A stretch of 64,000 nt of DNA, from NCBI GenBank assembly GCA_905221615.1, contig CAJNDT010000497.1, positions 62,001 to 126,000 on the forward strand. The letters run 5' to 3'. The stretch is from Symbiodinium sp. CCMP2592 (Eukaryota; Sar; Dinophyceae; Suessiales; Symbiodiniaceae). The position numbers and the translations under genes were made by a program. Below the pieces are notes generated by a model. It was given only the letters and a program-made list of their open reading frames with translations. It had not been told where the DNA came from and did not search any database. This document shows positions 1-12,045 of this stretch, one piece after another (position 1 is the stretch's first letter; the number at the start of each line of letters is the position of its first letter).

Positions 1-1021
1 GGGTGGACTGATTCGGTGCGAAGTGGTGCTTCATAGCGTGCGTAGGAGCCGTGCATCCCAACATGTTAGAGCTACGAAGTAATCATCAGACTCCAGGGGT
101 TGTCGTCTTCAGAAGCGGGTTTGCTACTCAAAGGGCTGGAGCGGAACCTGCAGTTCAAGGGCCCTGCCCCAGCCATGGGCCGTTGTCGCTTCTTCCTTCC
201 ATGAAGGCTTCGCGTGCCTGACCGTTTTGCGAAATTTTCACCAGAAGCGCTTTTAAATAGTTGCGGCGAAGTAGCGCAAGCAGGGCTGTGCGACGACTGG
301 TGTACGGCAGGTTCTGCTGTTGCTGGTTGAGTTACTGTTGTCACCTGGGGCAGTCAGGCTTCAGTCTGCGAGAGCAGCTCAGAATGCAGAGACCAGAGTG
401 GCCCCCTTCGAACAGAGCCCCGACTGCAGTAAGAGGAGCAAAGGGTCCTGAATTGCCACAGTGTGCGAAGTTTCTCAACATGTGTGGACAGATGCTTCTT
501 GAGAGCTGTGCTACGAGTTTGCCTGGAATGCAGCCGTCTTGTCAATGATCTGTCATGAAGGAAGCATGCCCCGCCTCCTAAGGACTCCACTCTTGGTTTC
601 TCGGCTGTACCTGCACCTTGAGGGAGCTGCCAATCGGTAAGAGAGCGGTGTCTACAGTCTACAGCTTTCCGTGTTGTCACGCGGAGCGAGGCCAGATGCT
701 TCTATGTAGACATTTCTAGACAAGTCGAACTACACTATGTTAGTTGCTGGCGTGTTGTCCGGTCTGCTTCGTACTCGTAACGATTGATAGATACTGTAGG
801 ACATCTGACTAGCAGGTAGTGTAAGCGGTATAGCAAAGGAACTTCCCGCGCTTGAGGCCGCCAATCGGAATGGTCATGGCACCTCGACGTGATTAATAGG
901 TCTGTCGGCATCGATGCTGCAGCACCATCGGCATGACGCGCCCTTGTTTCCTAAGTCCTGTGGCCTGAGGCGTTCCGTCCCTTGAGGAGTTGAAGGTGTG
1001 CATGCGATTCGCGAAGGACCG

Positions 1022-1426
1022 ATGTGGGAGCATCAAGAAAGTGCTATGCCGCCCACAGCCCTGCTCGGCTATCAGGACGGCAGCATCTACCAGCTTCCAA
1101 GTGCGAATTCATCCATCCAGGCAGGACATTTTCAGAGACAGGCACATGAACCTCCATCTCAGACGGACGGCATGTCACATGTCACCCTCGCGAAAGGCGA
1201 GTCTTTGGCAGTTCCTGGTGACCTGGCTCTGGTTCAGTTTCAAGGGGCCCAGCTCAATCTACATTGCACACCGGAAGTTACAGATGCGGACAACAGGCGA
1301 TGGATGCCTTCTGGTAGGTTTCCTGTTGGCCAAAGCCAAGGTTTGGACTTTGAGGCTGCTTCAAGTGCTGATGCCAGCGCCGCCCGGTTAGCTAGTAAGG
1401 CCAATCACTTCATGTTTGTTCGATGA
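1022..1426 (+). CDS. Unassigned open frame, possible exon
   Basis: An open frame of about 134 codons starts at an ATG and ends at a stop. Composition is fairly even, with an acidic and polar C-terminal half and no cysteine clusters, membrane segment or repeat. I do not recognise the family. A second long frame overlaps it out of phase, so the length alone is weak evidence. No clear splice sites, neighbours or spliced-leader sequence help. It may be one exon of a longer gene or a chance frame. Confidence 0.2.
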   Translation: MWEHQESAMPPTALLGYQDGSIYQLPSANSSIQAGHFQRQAHEPPSQTDGMSHVTLAKGESLAVPGDLALVQFQGAQLNLHCTPEVTDADNRRWMPSGRFPVGQSQGLDFEAASSADASAARLASKANHFMFVR

Positions 1427-1429
1427 CGT

Positions 1430-3700
1430 TTCGCTTGCCTCGACCAGGTTTTACTTCGTCGTGAACAAGCCATGCACCCACCCAGATGACGCGACCGCCG
1501 CCAGCAAGTACTGACAGCAGCTTCCAGCCAGAGACAAAAATGCGGCGTCAAACAGCTCGTCAATACGTCCCTCGGACCTGTGCACCGCATCTAAGGTAGG
1601 TTTCCGCGGTGCTTTGATACACGTGCTGGTGTTGATGCGAGATCTGACACTCCTCCTGTTGCAAAACTGCTTGTTCTGGGCTCCTGAGCTCGTGCGCCCA
1701 AGCACGGTAGTCATGCAGATAATGTTCCTGCTGCATGAGATGGTTCTCAGCCGGAGGCAGACTGTAAGCATCGGTTAATGTCAAGAGCATGGAGCCTGAT
1801 TACGGCGGCTGCTGTGGCTGCCGAAGGCCCGAGGAAGCGAAAAGCGCTTAGCAAGTTCAAAAGCTTCGGCCCGCGGAACTCCGTCTGTGTGTCGCAGGGG
1901 GTCTCGGCGAACAAGCCGCTCTAGAATTTGTCGAGACTCGGCGCTTGGGAAGGTTGCCTACCCGCTCGGGCTGCAAAATTGATCAGGGGAAGTGTGGCTC
2001 GTCGCTGCTGTGCCCTTGCTTCACTTACTTATCTTGAGATGAGAACATAATGAAAACTCTTGCAGAAAAGTTCCCGCCCTTGATGTTGTTTCTCCCTCCC
2101 GTGCTTCCGTCTGAGGGCATTGGAGATGCCAAGCTGTGCTGCGAGCAGGTGCTCAGGCAGGCGGTGGCGTCACAAAAAATGGCTGAAACTCCAATATGTA
2201 AGGCGGATTTGATGTCTTGCAAGTGATGTGATGGCAACTCGTGCCGGTGTGCTGGCACTCTCCACACCACTGGGTTCCAAGTGAGCTATGCATGTCGATT
2301 GCTTACAGAATCTGCTTCAGGCCGGGCTTCGTTGAACGGTCTGCGGGCATTCCTTCGGCTCGATTGCTGACGCCTGCATGCGGACGAGCTGCATCCAGAA
2401 GGAACGCTTTCGTCTCATTATTGTGAATCACTTGTTGAACCTTATGAGAAGCCTTTGCGTCGCCTACTTTGTATAGAAGCACCCAACATCTGCTGCAAGG
2501 TAGCTGGCAGCGAATTCTGTTCTTCAAGTTCTCCTCTCCTGATGCTGTTGATGAGGTCTGGAAGCCACAATTTCACTTCAACTCCTCGTATCCGCTTTGG
2601 CCTGCGAGGTGGACCTGCGACTTCTGCTGCAAATCTGTGAAACGTGGGGCAAGCTGGGTATCTTGGGCAGCAAGCAGACCTCAAGATGTGAGAGGCTGCA
2701 AGGCCCCCCAGCCCAAACTGGATTGAGAGTTCGAGTCGCTTGCCAGGTCCCAAAGATGGACTCCTGACGAACAGCCCCAAGAGCTTGTCACCTTGGTGGC
2801 GCTCCATCGTGGCAGCCATGGATAACATTCCTTTATCTCATCGAGGCATTGACTTAAATCCAAGGGGCCGTTTGTGTGGAAAGGTCTCTCGAAGATTTGG
2901 GTCATAGGGGAACTCGAATTTTTCTGGAACATATTTACGGGAGCGAAAACTTTTGGGATTGCTTTTTCTGGCAGCTACGGTAGTTGGGGTTCTTAGGCAA
3001 GCATAATCAAGGTTGAGGGATGTGCTTCAATTGTGCAAAGATCTGTTCCGGATGTCAAGGCGTTCCCCGAACGTTTCTGTGGATTGCCAGGCTTCGCACA
3101 GTTTGCGGCAGCAGTTGTGCAACGAGTCATTTGCGACTGGTGGCACATGCAGGGGCAGTCGCTCGAATCATAGTTGACTCGGCGTTGACACTATTGGGCC
3201 TGACCGCTTGCCTCTGTGTTCGAGTCGAAGTGAAGCTGTGCCATGCTCTCCGTGCTTTCCCCGTTCTGACTCCAAGGAAGCTGGTAGTGGGTTGGAGCCC
3301 CATGTGTGGGTGGACAGCTTGGGAGGCCTGTTCCGGCTTTGCCCGCTTCTTGCGTCAATGTGTGAGTTTGATTTCTGATTAGGAGGACGAAGCTTGTGAT
3401 TGCGCATCATTGCACAGTAACTTGGACCAACGGAAGAACTGAAACGCTGATGATGGCGATGTTTTGAGGTCTTGACATGTGGATCTGAGAGTTTTTCTTC
3501 CAGTAATCCAAGGAGATCACATACATCGATTATTTGCCACAGGATTTCCTGAGGCCAAAGAGCTTACTGGAGTCACTGGAGCTAGCGCTTCTTGGCAGCA
3601 GTTGGGCTCAAGCTGTGGCAAGTGGGACAACCCGGCATTCTGAAAATAGTCAGGGACACCGTCTTGCAACGCCGACCTGATCAGCGAGGGGAATAAAGAA
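1430..3700. other. Gene-poor stretch
   Basis: Nothing here is recognisable as a known family. On the minus strand around 1560-1760 there is a Gln/His-rich frame (including QQEHYLHDYRAWAHEL) that reads like coding sequence. On the plus strand around 2530-2700 there is an aromatic and Cys-rich frame (WTCDFCCKSVKRG). Neither has convincing boundaries. The rest has frequent stops in all frames and looks like intergenic or decayed DNA. Confidence 0.4.
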
Positions 3701-3721
3701 TGAGCGGATTCGATATCTTGA

Positions 3722-3900
3722 ATGCCGACATGTTCGGACTCGCAGGATCGATTGTTCGCAGACGGCGGCTTTGTGAACAATCCCAGTGTTCACACCAGCC
3801 ACCTTCGATCTTTGGCTTCGCGCGGGAAGGACAAGCCGCAGGCAGCTCAGGAAAGGAAGCCGATATGTTCCAGTTACACATCACACAGCGGCCGGTCTGA
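3722..3900 (+). pseudogene. Patatin-like phospholipase fragment (DGG motif)
   Basis: One frame reads DRLFADGGFVNNPSV (about 3752-3785). This matches the C-terminal patatin motif in which the Asp of DGG is half of the Ser-Asp dyad and is followed by a conserved NNP. Patatin-like proteins are lipid acyl hydrolases. I could not find the partner GxSxG nucleophile motif or the glycine-rich DGGG loop within 1 kb upstream in any frame. This is therefore a lone exon with distant partners, a decayed copy, or chance. The 14-residue match at a diagnostic position is the only support. Confidence 0.3.
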
Positions 3901-4116
3901 AACTTGCCTACCGACAGGTGGTCGCGGTTCCTGGTGCGGACGCCCACGATTCACCAAAGAGACGCTCAGGTGGCCAGCCAGGCACGGGTGGGATGAGCCC
4001 AGCCTTGATGAAGCACCCACATGGCAAATGCAGGACCAGCAGATATGAACGAAACGTCTGGAGCATCCGTTTCCTTTCTTTAGCGGGGGTCTCCCTAGGT
4101 GAAGTTTGGAGAGCGC

Positions 4117-4224
4117 ATGGCTGTGGCTGCGCTGAACCTGGCCGAGATGCTCGGCCACCAGGCTCTGACTATGTCGGAGCTCTTGGATCGAGCGGGGGAG
4201 CTGCGGATCCTTGGCCGATCTTAA
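4117..4224 (+). CDS. Short unassigned exon candidate
   Basis: From an ATG the frame reads as a leucine-rich amphipathic stretch (including LAEMLGHQALTMSELLDR) and closes after about 35 codons. Codon choice is GC-ending and resembles the clear genes further along the window. It could be a short exon whose end is a GC or GT donor before the stop. It has no recognised domain. Confidence 0.25.
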   Translation: MAVAALNLAEMLGHQALTMSELLDRAGELRILGRS

Positions 4225-4798
4225 GGTTGCAGAAGCTAGAGGCGTGGGGGCCTCATCGGGTTCTTGAGGGCTGGGCCGACGAGCTTGCGCCGTTCACAGG
4301 TTTCGGCAGAGCTAGGTAGATAGTTTAATCTTGGCATAACCCTGTCCGAGCCACGGAGTGGTCGCGGGCTGGACGGGTACTGCAGCACTGGGCTTGACGG
4401 CTTCATTGACTGTTTTGACGCGTCCCATCAACAGCTCGACATGTTCCTGCTTTGCATGTGTCAGCTCCGGTCGCATGCCGCTGTCCACTAGGAGCGATGC
4501 TGATCTTGAAGACCAGCCAAAGATCGGAATTCGCCGCATATTCCAGGAGAGCCACGGCATTTGTAGCATGCCTGACTAGAGTAGCTCCTGGAAAGAAGAC
4601 TTTCCACGTGCTCGCACACCATTTGCAAACTCAGCATTTGCACCACTCGAAGCTTCGTCCTGAGGACACGGAGGTCGGCTCCTCGGCGTGACTGCGACAG
4701 ACTCGACTTTAGTTTCAGCGACTGGGAGTGTGGGAGCCAACTTAAACTTCAACCGTTTTTCGTTTGAAATTTCATGCATCCTATGTACATGCTTCATG

Positions 4799-5110
4799 CT
4801 AGACAAAAGCCATACAAAGCCCATAGGTCGAGGCTGAGCTGTTGACTTCTATGCCCAAAGATGCACAAGAGGCCTTGATGTCCAAATGATCCGGCTTGGT
4901 CGCAAGACATCCTTCCCGAAATTCCCGCCGAACAGCATTTCTACATTCAAGCGGCAGCTGTACCAACAACATTGGGTCACGGCGGGCCATCGCCTCGATC
5001 GCATCATGCTGAATCAGATGTGGACTCCTGACTTCTTCCAGCATGACGAGCAACATTGCCCAAGGAGTCTTGTAATGCTTATGGCTTATAGACTCAGAGT
5101 ATACTCCAGG
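4799..5110 (-). CDS. Unassigned minus-strand exon
   Basis: The C-terminal 100 residues of a 200-codon minus-strand frame look coding, with helical, charged segments such as IQHDAIEAMARRDPMLLVQL. They resemble the loosely repeated helical proteins common in dinoflagellates in which each unit contains 'DP.LL..LP'. The upstream half of the same frame looks like noise, so an exon boundary probably lies near 5100-5110. The frame ends at a stop at 4799. If real, it is one of very few coding segments on the minus strand. Confidence 0.35.
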   Translation of the reverse strand, partial: PGVYSESISHKHYKTPWAMLLVMLEEVRSPHLIQHDAIEAMARRDPMLLVQLPLECRNAVRREFREGCLATKPDHLDIKASCASLGIEVNSSASTYGLCMAFV

Positions 5111-6067
5111 GAACCCGAAGGTCCCCCATGGGAGCTTCGACCTGCAGCCTCGAGGCACTTCGGTGTCGCCCTTGCGTCGGTACGGCCGCTTCCTTCCTGC
5201 ACGGCGCTTTGTGGAGCCGTCGGCAGGCCCACGTACAAAGAGCCCTTGCCGAAAATGGTGTGATGTCGCTGTTGGACATGTTAGGACGACCATCAGATAA
5301 ACGTTCTCCACCTCACTTGCTTCATAACTGGCATGTGAATGGAGGAGAGTCATGAGGGTTGCCTTCACGGGCTGAGCTCCGAAGTCAAGGCTGAATGCCA
5401 CGGTTGCACGGCGACCCGCGGGGATTTGGGAGAGCAGCCTTCTTGCGGGGCGTGCAGCAAAGCCTCATACTAATCGTGAAGACCATATCGAAGCCACACA
5501 GCTGTGTCCAAGAATCGGTCTGCCCCCCTGAAACCGCAAAGGAACTGCGCTGCCACGGTCACTTCACTGCGAGTCGACGCAGACATGTGCAGGCTCGGTC
5601 GCCTTTCGACACTTCCATCTTTGCCCAACACGGTCTGTTCCTTGCAGGCGTGTTATTGATTCGCTTGGCATCAACATGACCAACCCAGCGCACAACGACA
5701 CTGTCAAGGAAAGGCGAGGGAGCCATCAGCGTAGCACTGCTGAGTGTGTATTTGCACCAAGATGCCTTAAACTCGTGGCCTTTGAAGAAATCGCCCAGCT
5801 TGGCAAAGTCTGGGTTTGTGTTTGGAATGTGAAGACTGCTCGGGATTGTACGAGTGACCCGATGCAGGCTTGCAGGAATTTATCTGGGCGACGATTGTCT
5901 TGTCGTGCTAACACGCACGGCAAGATCGGCCCTGGATGGATTGCTTCGGGGGTGGGACCGGCCGCCGGCTTGAGTCACAAGAAGCATCGCTGCTAGAGTA
6001 AGCTATGATAAGCCAAGAAAGAGGTGCATGATGCAGGGTAGATTCGCAGACATGCAGTCCGAAACAC

Positions 6068-6256
6068 GTACTTGTAATTCCAACTCCACTGCATTGCCTG
6101 AAGGACTGCTTTTCCTGGTACGGCCAAGAATCCGCCCCGCATTTTGACAGGCAGGGCAACGTGCATTACCCATACAGGCTGGTTGCGGTTTGTGAGTATG
6201 TCGACAAGGATCGTGCAAAAAGGCAGGTGTATGAGGCAGCTCCGGCCTTCTTTTGA
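6068..6256 (+). CDS. Unassigned exon candidate
   Basis: A frame without an internal ATG start reads for about 60 codons to a TGA. It is rich in aromatic and charged residues in a coding-like order (for example HFDRQGNVHYPYRLVAVCEY and VDKDRAKRQVYEAA). Other frames over the same bases are broken. It is probably an internal or last exon. I do not recognise the family and cannot place its upstream splice site. Confidence 0.35.
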   Translation, partial: VLVIPTPLHCLKDCFSWYGQESAPHFDRQGNVHYPYRLVAVCEYVDKDRAKRQVYEAAPAFF

Positions 6257-6259
6257 GCT

Positions 6260-8560
6260 CCTGCTAGATGAGCGTGCAAGTCGAAGCAAGGATGTGGGGC
6301 GTCATCCTCCATGCGTCCGTACTGGCCACTGAGATAGCCGTCCAGCGAATGACGGAGGTGCGATTGTGCACTCTGTGTTGACTTGCTGCACTTGCTCCAT
6401 GGCTCCTGGCCTTTAACCTACATGGGCCAGCATGGGTCTTAAACGGACAGCCAGCCATGACGTCAGCCCGGGCACCTGAGCAGGAAGTGGCCACCAACGA
6501 TGCTAGCGATGTCAGCTTGACAAGCCACATGTACACTGAAGACACGGCCTAGTAGGACACTGGCAGGTGGCTGGTCTTGACAAGGCCGACCACATGAAAG
6601 CCACTTACGGCTGCGGGATCAGAAACTGATTCCAACAGGGATGAATCACCTCCCTCCGCCTGAGGAGTTGAAGGCCTTTTTCTTGTTGTTCACAGCGCAG
6701 GTGGAGCTTCCCCAGTACCGGCTTGCCGCAGCGTCGTTGGCTTCTTGGCGCGTTCTCTTGGGGATCAGATTTACATGACATTAACTACTGACCGGCAACG
6801 GTGGCAGTCGTCTTATGTGCGTTGACAGCTCTGCCGACCTGCGTGCCTGGTGCACATCTAGAGATGCTACAAGCTGGAGTTCTTTCGATCGCATGGCAGG
6901 ACCAGCACTGCGAGCTCGCGAAGTTCTCTGGTAAGCCTCTGGCCGCGACCTCCTTGGCATGGTTGGAGCGGAGCTTGCCAAGAGTGTGTGGTATTATGTC
7001 TTAGTCCAACGTCTAACAGTGAACCAGCATCTCGGTCAGCGGCAATTCCGGTGGTAGCCAACTGCGCAAATTGCAGACCGCAGATGTCATTTAGTCCTCT
7101 AAGCTCGTCACCCGGGCCCTCCTGCAATCCCTAACACCATCAGTACCCACAGGGCAGTTGCGTTCTTGCAGGAGTTGCAACGCAGCATTGCCAGCCTTGC
7201 TTGGCTGAGTGAGGATCTTACATTTTTCGTATGGATGTGACCATGTTTGACCCACTCGCATGGACATGGGATGCTTCATGCATGGTTCTGTAGTAGCAAG
7301 CCGTCTAAGCAATGAGCACAAGCCAGCCCAGAGCCTGTGATCAAGGAATCTTTCATGTGTGATCTCCGGCTGGGGGTTGTGTTGGTGAATTTGTTCATCT
7401 TTGAAGTGCCTTTATGGATCATGGGAACTTACACCCTGCAACAGCAGATTGAACCGCTGAACCGAGGCTTCAATGCACTCCCGTACAAGCGGGGCACACC
7501 AAGCACGGCGCCAATGGGCATAAGTCACGTAGGGGTTCTCGTCGTTCCAGTGGCATCAACCTGGGATTTGCCTGGCCGTTCTACTCTTGCTCATTAGAGA
7601 TGCGAAGCCGTGTGAGCAATAAAGCTTCTAAACAGAAGGATTTCACATAGATTCTGACTCGCACAGCCCAGCAGCAGAACAAACACCACTGGTTAGCTTC
7701 GAACCTTCGCACGTTTGCATCCAGACCCGTGAACTCTGTTGGAACATGTCTGACAGGCCAGCACGCATCGACTTTTCTGCTTGTGACTACCGCTCGACAC
7801 GGATTGCTCCCCGCGGCATGAGATATGCGTAATCTCCTTCTCCGATTATTAGAGGTCCCGGATACTATACATATCTATACAGACTGTTCTCGGAACATTT
7901 GGGCCGGGAACGCCGCACGGCGCCGGGAATGCCGGACTGCAGGGGAACTGCAGGCTGCAAGCCAAGGAGACGTGGGGCTGCAGGGGCCGCAGGCTGCAAA
8001 GAGCCACAGGAACGTAGGACTGCGGGCGGCTAAAACGGTTAGGAAAGCGTCACTAAAGAATAGGAGCACTATATGAATTCTTAATTAATGCGGAAACATG
8101 GTATTATGCCGGGTTCTGCCAAGAACCCCCGTGGGGGCGTTTAGTTTGCAGTACGTAGGCTGTACGGCAGTACGCACCTATCCATTCCGAATCGCGCACC
8201 TCATAAGCCTGGCTAGCGACTAAAAGTGATCTGGATAACATCTGGAAGCCGTGTTCCCTTGCAGGTGCTGGTCATCCATCATGCTCTTTGGCTAGCACTC
8301 TTTCCGCCGGCAGATCGCCAAGACGTTCTGGTTCAATGCATCCCGCGAATCCGCGAGGGAATCTTGGCAAAGCTACGTACAACTAACAACAGGTGTGGTA
8401 CCAACATACACGGGCTATCAGTGTAAATCTTTCTGGCAAGATACTGTCTGCAGCAGCATCCTGGTGAACACAAGCCTGCTTCGTGACACGATCCTCAGCA
8501 GTCTTGAGAGCACGACTTGAATCTTGAATGAAATTGTGTCTGCCAAACAGAGCCTGGTAC
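6260..8560. other. Gene-poor stretch with small hairpins
   Basis: No recognisable gene. The stretch 7900-8040 is made of loosely repeated GC-rich units built on CTGCAGG/GGCTGCAA words. It is followed by an AT-rich patch (8060-8110) and two short hairpins at 8111-8137. The rest shows frequent stops and no domain. Confidence 0.4.
8111..8137. repeat. Two adjacent short hairpins
   Basis: A perfect 7-bp stem (GGGTTCT pairing with AGAACCC, loop GCCA) is immediately followed by a C5/G5 palindrome. They lie in AT-rich surroundings and could be remnants of a small inverted-repeat element. No flanking target-site duplication is obvious. Confidence 0.4.
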
Positions 8561-8567
8561 TGAAGGC

Positions 8568-8891
8568 ATGGTGCCTGACCTGGAAGCTTTCACCACTGAC
8601 CTTGACGAGTTCGTAACAGACAGGCTCGCTTCGAATGGTAGTACCTGTTGCTTTCGTGTTCGAGACGCAAGACCTTGCATGTGGCACAGGTGGTGGCACA
8701 TCTTTGAGGATCTGGCAGCAGGCGAAGATTTGCTGAGCTGCCTCAGCAACTGCTTCGAAGGTCTCACGCGATGGAAAAAGGGATGCGCTGCATTCGATGT
8801 CAGCAAGAGCGTGTTGAATCCCTTGCCAGGCCTGCCTGCGCAAGTCGATTGGTTATCGGCGACCGAACTGTCTCAACCTCCCGTAGTTTGA
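8568..8891 (+). CDS. Unassigned open frame, possible exon
   Basis: An ATG-initiated frame of 107 codons has an acidic N-terminal part (VPDLEAFTTDLDEFVTDRL), paired cysteines and tryptophans in the middle and a helical C-terminal part. Codon use is similar to the confirmed genes. A long minus-strand frame over the same bases also looks plausible, so the strand is uncertain. No domain is recognised. Confidence 0.3.
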   Translation: MVPDLEAFTTDLDEFVTDRLASNGSTCCFRVRDARPCMWHRWWHIFEDLAAGEDLLSCLSNCFEGLTRWKKGCAAFDVSKSVLNPLPGLPAQVDWLSATELSQPPVV

Positions 8892-8899
8892 ATTCCATG

Positions 8900-11780
8900 G
8901 TTTCGAGCTGTTGTTCCGACCTCCACCAAGACTTATTTGCATACCTGTGTCCGACTTGTGGCAATGATGGGGCAGGGTGGCATCTAAGAGAAGTCAAGTC
9001 TTGACTTGGCCGAGACTGCATGCCATAACCAGGGTTGTCCTGGGTTCTCGTTAAGGACTTCAATTTCAAGTTCCATAATTGGCATACAGCAAAGAATAAG
9101 GTTTCTTATATTTTGGTGACTTAAACTAAATCCCTGAACAAGAACCCAGTAACTTACGACCGCCATGACGAAGCACCTTGCCTGCGCCTCGTGTTCTCCG
9201 GCCAGCGCCGCTCCTTGTTCTCAAACAGACAATGACGAAAGAATCAAAGCGTTTGGATGGGTTTTCGTCTGAAGCAAAGCAGTGCAGCAACGGTATGACC
9301 GGTATGGCGTGGAGCATCACCGACTGCCGACTCGACAGGTTTAGCATGCGCATCGCGATGCCGTCAACTTGATGGTGAAGGTGACTGCTGATCGTGGATC
9401 TACCAAATCTGTGGCATGCGTGGGGCTCGCAACTATGATGGCTCAGCGCCTCTTCTCCACGAGCTGTGGCTTTGCGCTGCCGAGGCAGGCAGCCGGCATC
9501 TCGCAATATAGTCCGCACTCGAGCCAACACTTCTGCAGGCGGCCGGTGTTGAACGATGAAGTGAAGTTCCAGGACTTGACAGCGACTTGTCAGCTCGGCC
9601 TTGTGCGGGGAAAGCTGCTGACAAGTTGAACGCTACATTGCTGGCACTGCTGCGATCGAAGTGTGCTCTAGCGGTTAAACGCTACACATAGAACCCCTTA
9701 AACTTCCAAGAGGCGAAGGGAGCCTCTTCAAATTTCTGCTCGGGATTCAGTCCCATTTGTTACGACGACATGTTGCTTTCTGCGGTTGTTCAAGTCAGGA
9801 TAATAAGCCGAGGCCTAAGAGGTGGAGGCTGTACAGGCAGGCTCAGGCTCGGGTAGAAGGTGCGAGGCCCGAGGCGTGGTTTTTGGAGACGGTTGAAAGA
9901 TTTTTTAAGGCTAAGTTTTAAAAAGCAGCCGCTCTAAACACAAGGAATCCCACAACAAAAAGCTACTCAAACCCCGAAGATCCCCGAAGCCTCCCTTATC
10001 AGTTCTGAACACTTTCGAAACCGTCCTAAACCCTGATGGCCCTCTCACTGCAGGTCATATAGTACGATACCGATACTGCTGTGCTAGAATTGTCAACTCC
10101 ATTCGACTCAGGTCCGGTCTTTGCGTGAGAGGCTCCAGGCTTTGGAGCTACCGCGGTCGGGTTCTGGGGATCTGCTGCGCCTGCGCCTGGCCGGGGCAGA
10201 GCACCGCGTGGAGGCCCCGGTAGCGGTAGGGCCGGGAGGGGGAGGGCCTGGGCTGAGCTGAGCCGCTGCGCCACAAGGCCACGGCCCTGTCGAAGAGGAG
10301 GCAGCAGCGTGTCCGGTGGGCACAGGACTCTTCAGCCATCTTTTTGGCTGGTACCAGCTGTGCTGCTTCGTCATGGCTGTGGCCAAAATCCAGTGCACAT
10401 CGCATTCTTGCATACAGACATCAGCCATCATCTCCGTCTGCAGGAGCAGAACTACTGGAACATGAGCAGGCGAGGCTGGTATGTGAGACCTCCGCCATCA
10501 CTTGGGCGAGGTGCGGATGTCCAAGTCCGTTAAGTGCGAAAAGCCATCCGCGCGGCAAGTGCAAGTACAGAAGACAGTGAGCAAGGATCAGCTAAGCAGG
10601 ACTCTTCGTCCGCCATTGTTCGGATATATATATATATATGTATGTATATATATATATATATATAGATATGATCAATGAGGGGCCCTGGTCCTCACGATGT
10701 CACTATGTCAATATGTCATACTATGTTCAAAGTAGACAGTTGGGTCAATGCTGGTGCGCTCAGCTGCCCTTAGGTTCACGGAATCCTCTTTGCGAGCTCG
10801 GCGAGTGTGGTGATACTGCTTGTTCCAACCTGAGAGCTGTCATTTTGGACTACTGACGACTTCACCGGTAACCGAGGAGATTTCTGCATCTCAGGTGCTC
10901 TCTATCGTTTCCGCGCCGGCTGTGAAGGCGTACGGTCAGACTTTGTAAACTTCTGTGCCGAACAGATCGAAGAGCATTTCTGGAAAGTCAAGTCGCGCCA
11001 TGATGAAGGACTGGTGCGGCTTGACAGAATAAGGGATGCAGACTACCGCAGCCACACGCGCGAAGCCAACCGTTGCGATTTTCAGGTACTGCACGCTGGG
11101 ATGTGGCTGTCTTTACTTCGATTGGGAGCTGCTGAATCGTCTGTCTACGAGTGCCAGGCTACGATGAAAATTGCAGGTGTGAGCTGTTGAACTGTTGTTG
11201 GGGTAGTTGCAGATCGAACGGCGGCGTGTAGGGCCGTGTCGGGTTGGGAACAGGAAGCCGGGCCCCGGAGACAGAGTCAAGCCGGCAGGTTTCCCATTCA
11301 CCAGGTCTGGGTTGTGGACCGGGCCTTCTGGAAGAATGCAACTGTCGCTTCGGATGAGTTCAAGGCGCTCAACGCTTTCAGCCAGTGGCAGGGCACTCAG
11401 AATTGCCGGGCAACTCCCCGGCCCGGCCTCCACGCTACCGCCAGTGCCGGCCTGAAATCTCAAGAGCTCAGACGGAGGTGCGAGATCTGAGGTTTGCCGG
11501 CACATTCGACTTGCATGCCTTCCGCACGGTGCGTTCTTTAAAGCGCTGGTGCGGCTGGGCATGAATAACCCTTGAGTCGGCTCGGCTCGCATGGTATGGG
11601 ACGATTACACTAGCTGGTTGAATATGCGCAGCTAACGAATGCGGAGCTCTCTGCGTTAAATGCCTTCCAGAACAAATCGCTGAGAAGGGTCTTAGACATC
11701 CCACCTACATTCATAGACAGAGAACAGACCAATGTCAGCATGTATGATAACATACGAATACGGTTGTTCTTTTGAACACT
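8900..11780. other. Gene-poor stretch
   Basis: Contains low-complexity DNA, including a TA run at 10624-10666 and a GC-rich patch at 10150-10290. A very short exon-like segment near 10442-10479 is preceded by CAG and followed by GTATGTG. Frames at 11200-11500 are long on both strands but have no domain and overlap one another, as expected from GC-rich DNA. No gene can be named. Confidence 0.4.
10624..10666. repeat. TA microsatellite
   Basis: About 43 bp of alternating TA with a central TGTATG interruption. It is simple-sequence DNA and no gene start is visible beside it. Confidence 0.9.
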
Positions 11781-11781
11781 T

Positions 11782-12045
11782 TTGCAGACACATGGCGCAA
11801 GGCAAAGTTTAGGCTTTTTGGCACGTATTGCGAGCCAGCCCAGCAGGCCCACAGACGGATTGACACCTAGAACTAGAACTCCCACCAAAAGGCGGCCAGG
11901 CAGGCCCAAAGCAGACTGGACCACCGAAGCCTATAAAGATGCATATAGTATACTACATGGAGATGCTAACGCTTTTGACGTCAATAATATACAACATCTA
12001 CTTAATGAGATGCCAGAAATCGTCAAGGATCTTTTTGCAGCATAA
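11782..12045 (+). mobile_element. Possible LINE open-reading-frame tail
   Basis: The frame contains KRRPGRPKADW, like the 'R-x-GRPR-x-x-W' motif at the C-terminal end of many dinoflagellate non-LTR retrotransposon polyproteins. About 45 residues of acidic helical sequence and a stop follow it. The flanking DNA is more AT-rich than the confirmed genes. No reverse transcriptase or endonuclease motif is seen upstream, so at most this is a truncated 3' end. An AT-hook protein exon is an alternative, because RRPGRPK also fits that motif. Confidence 0.35.

Noticed and set aside
10019..10033. CCTAAACCCT, like the plant-type telomere repeat; also TTTAGGG at 14181
   Set aside because: Barely more than one repeat unit in each case; chance.
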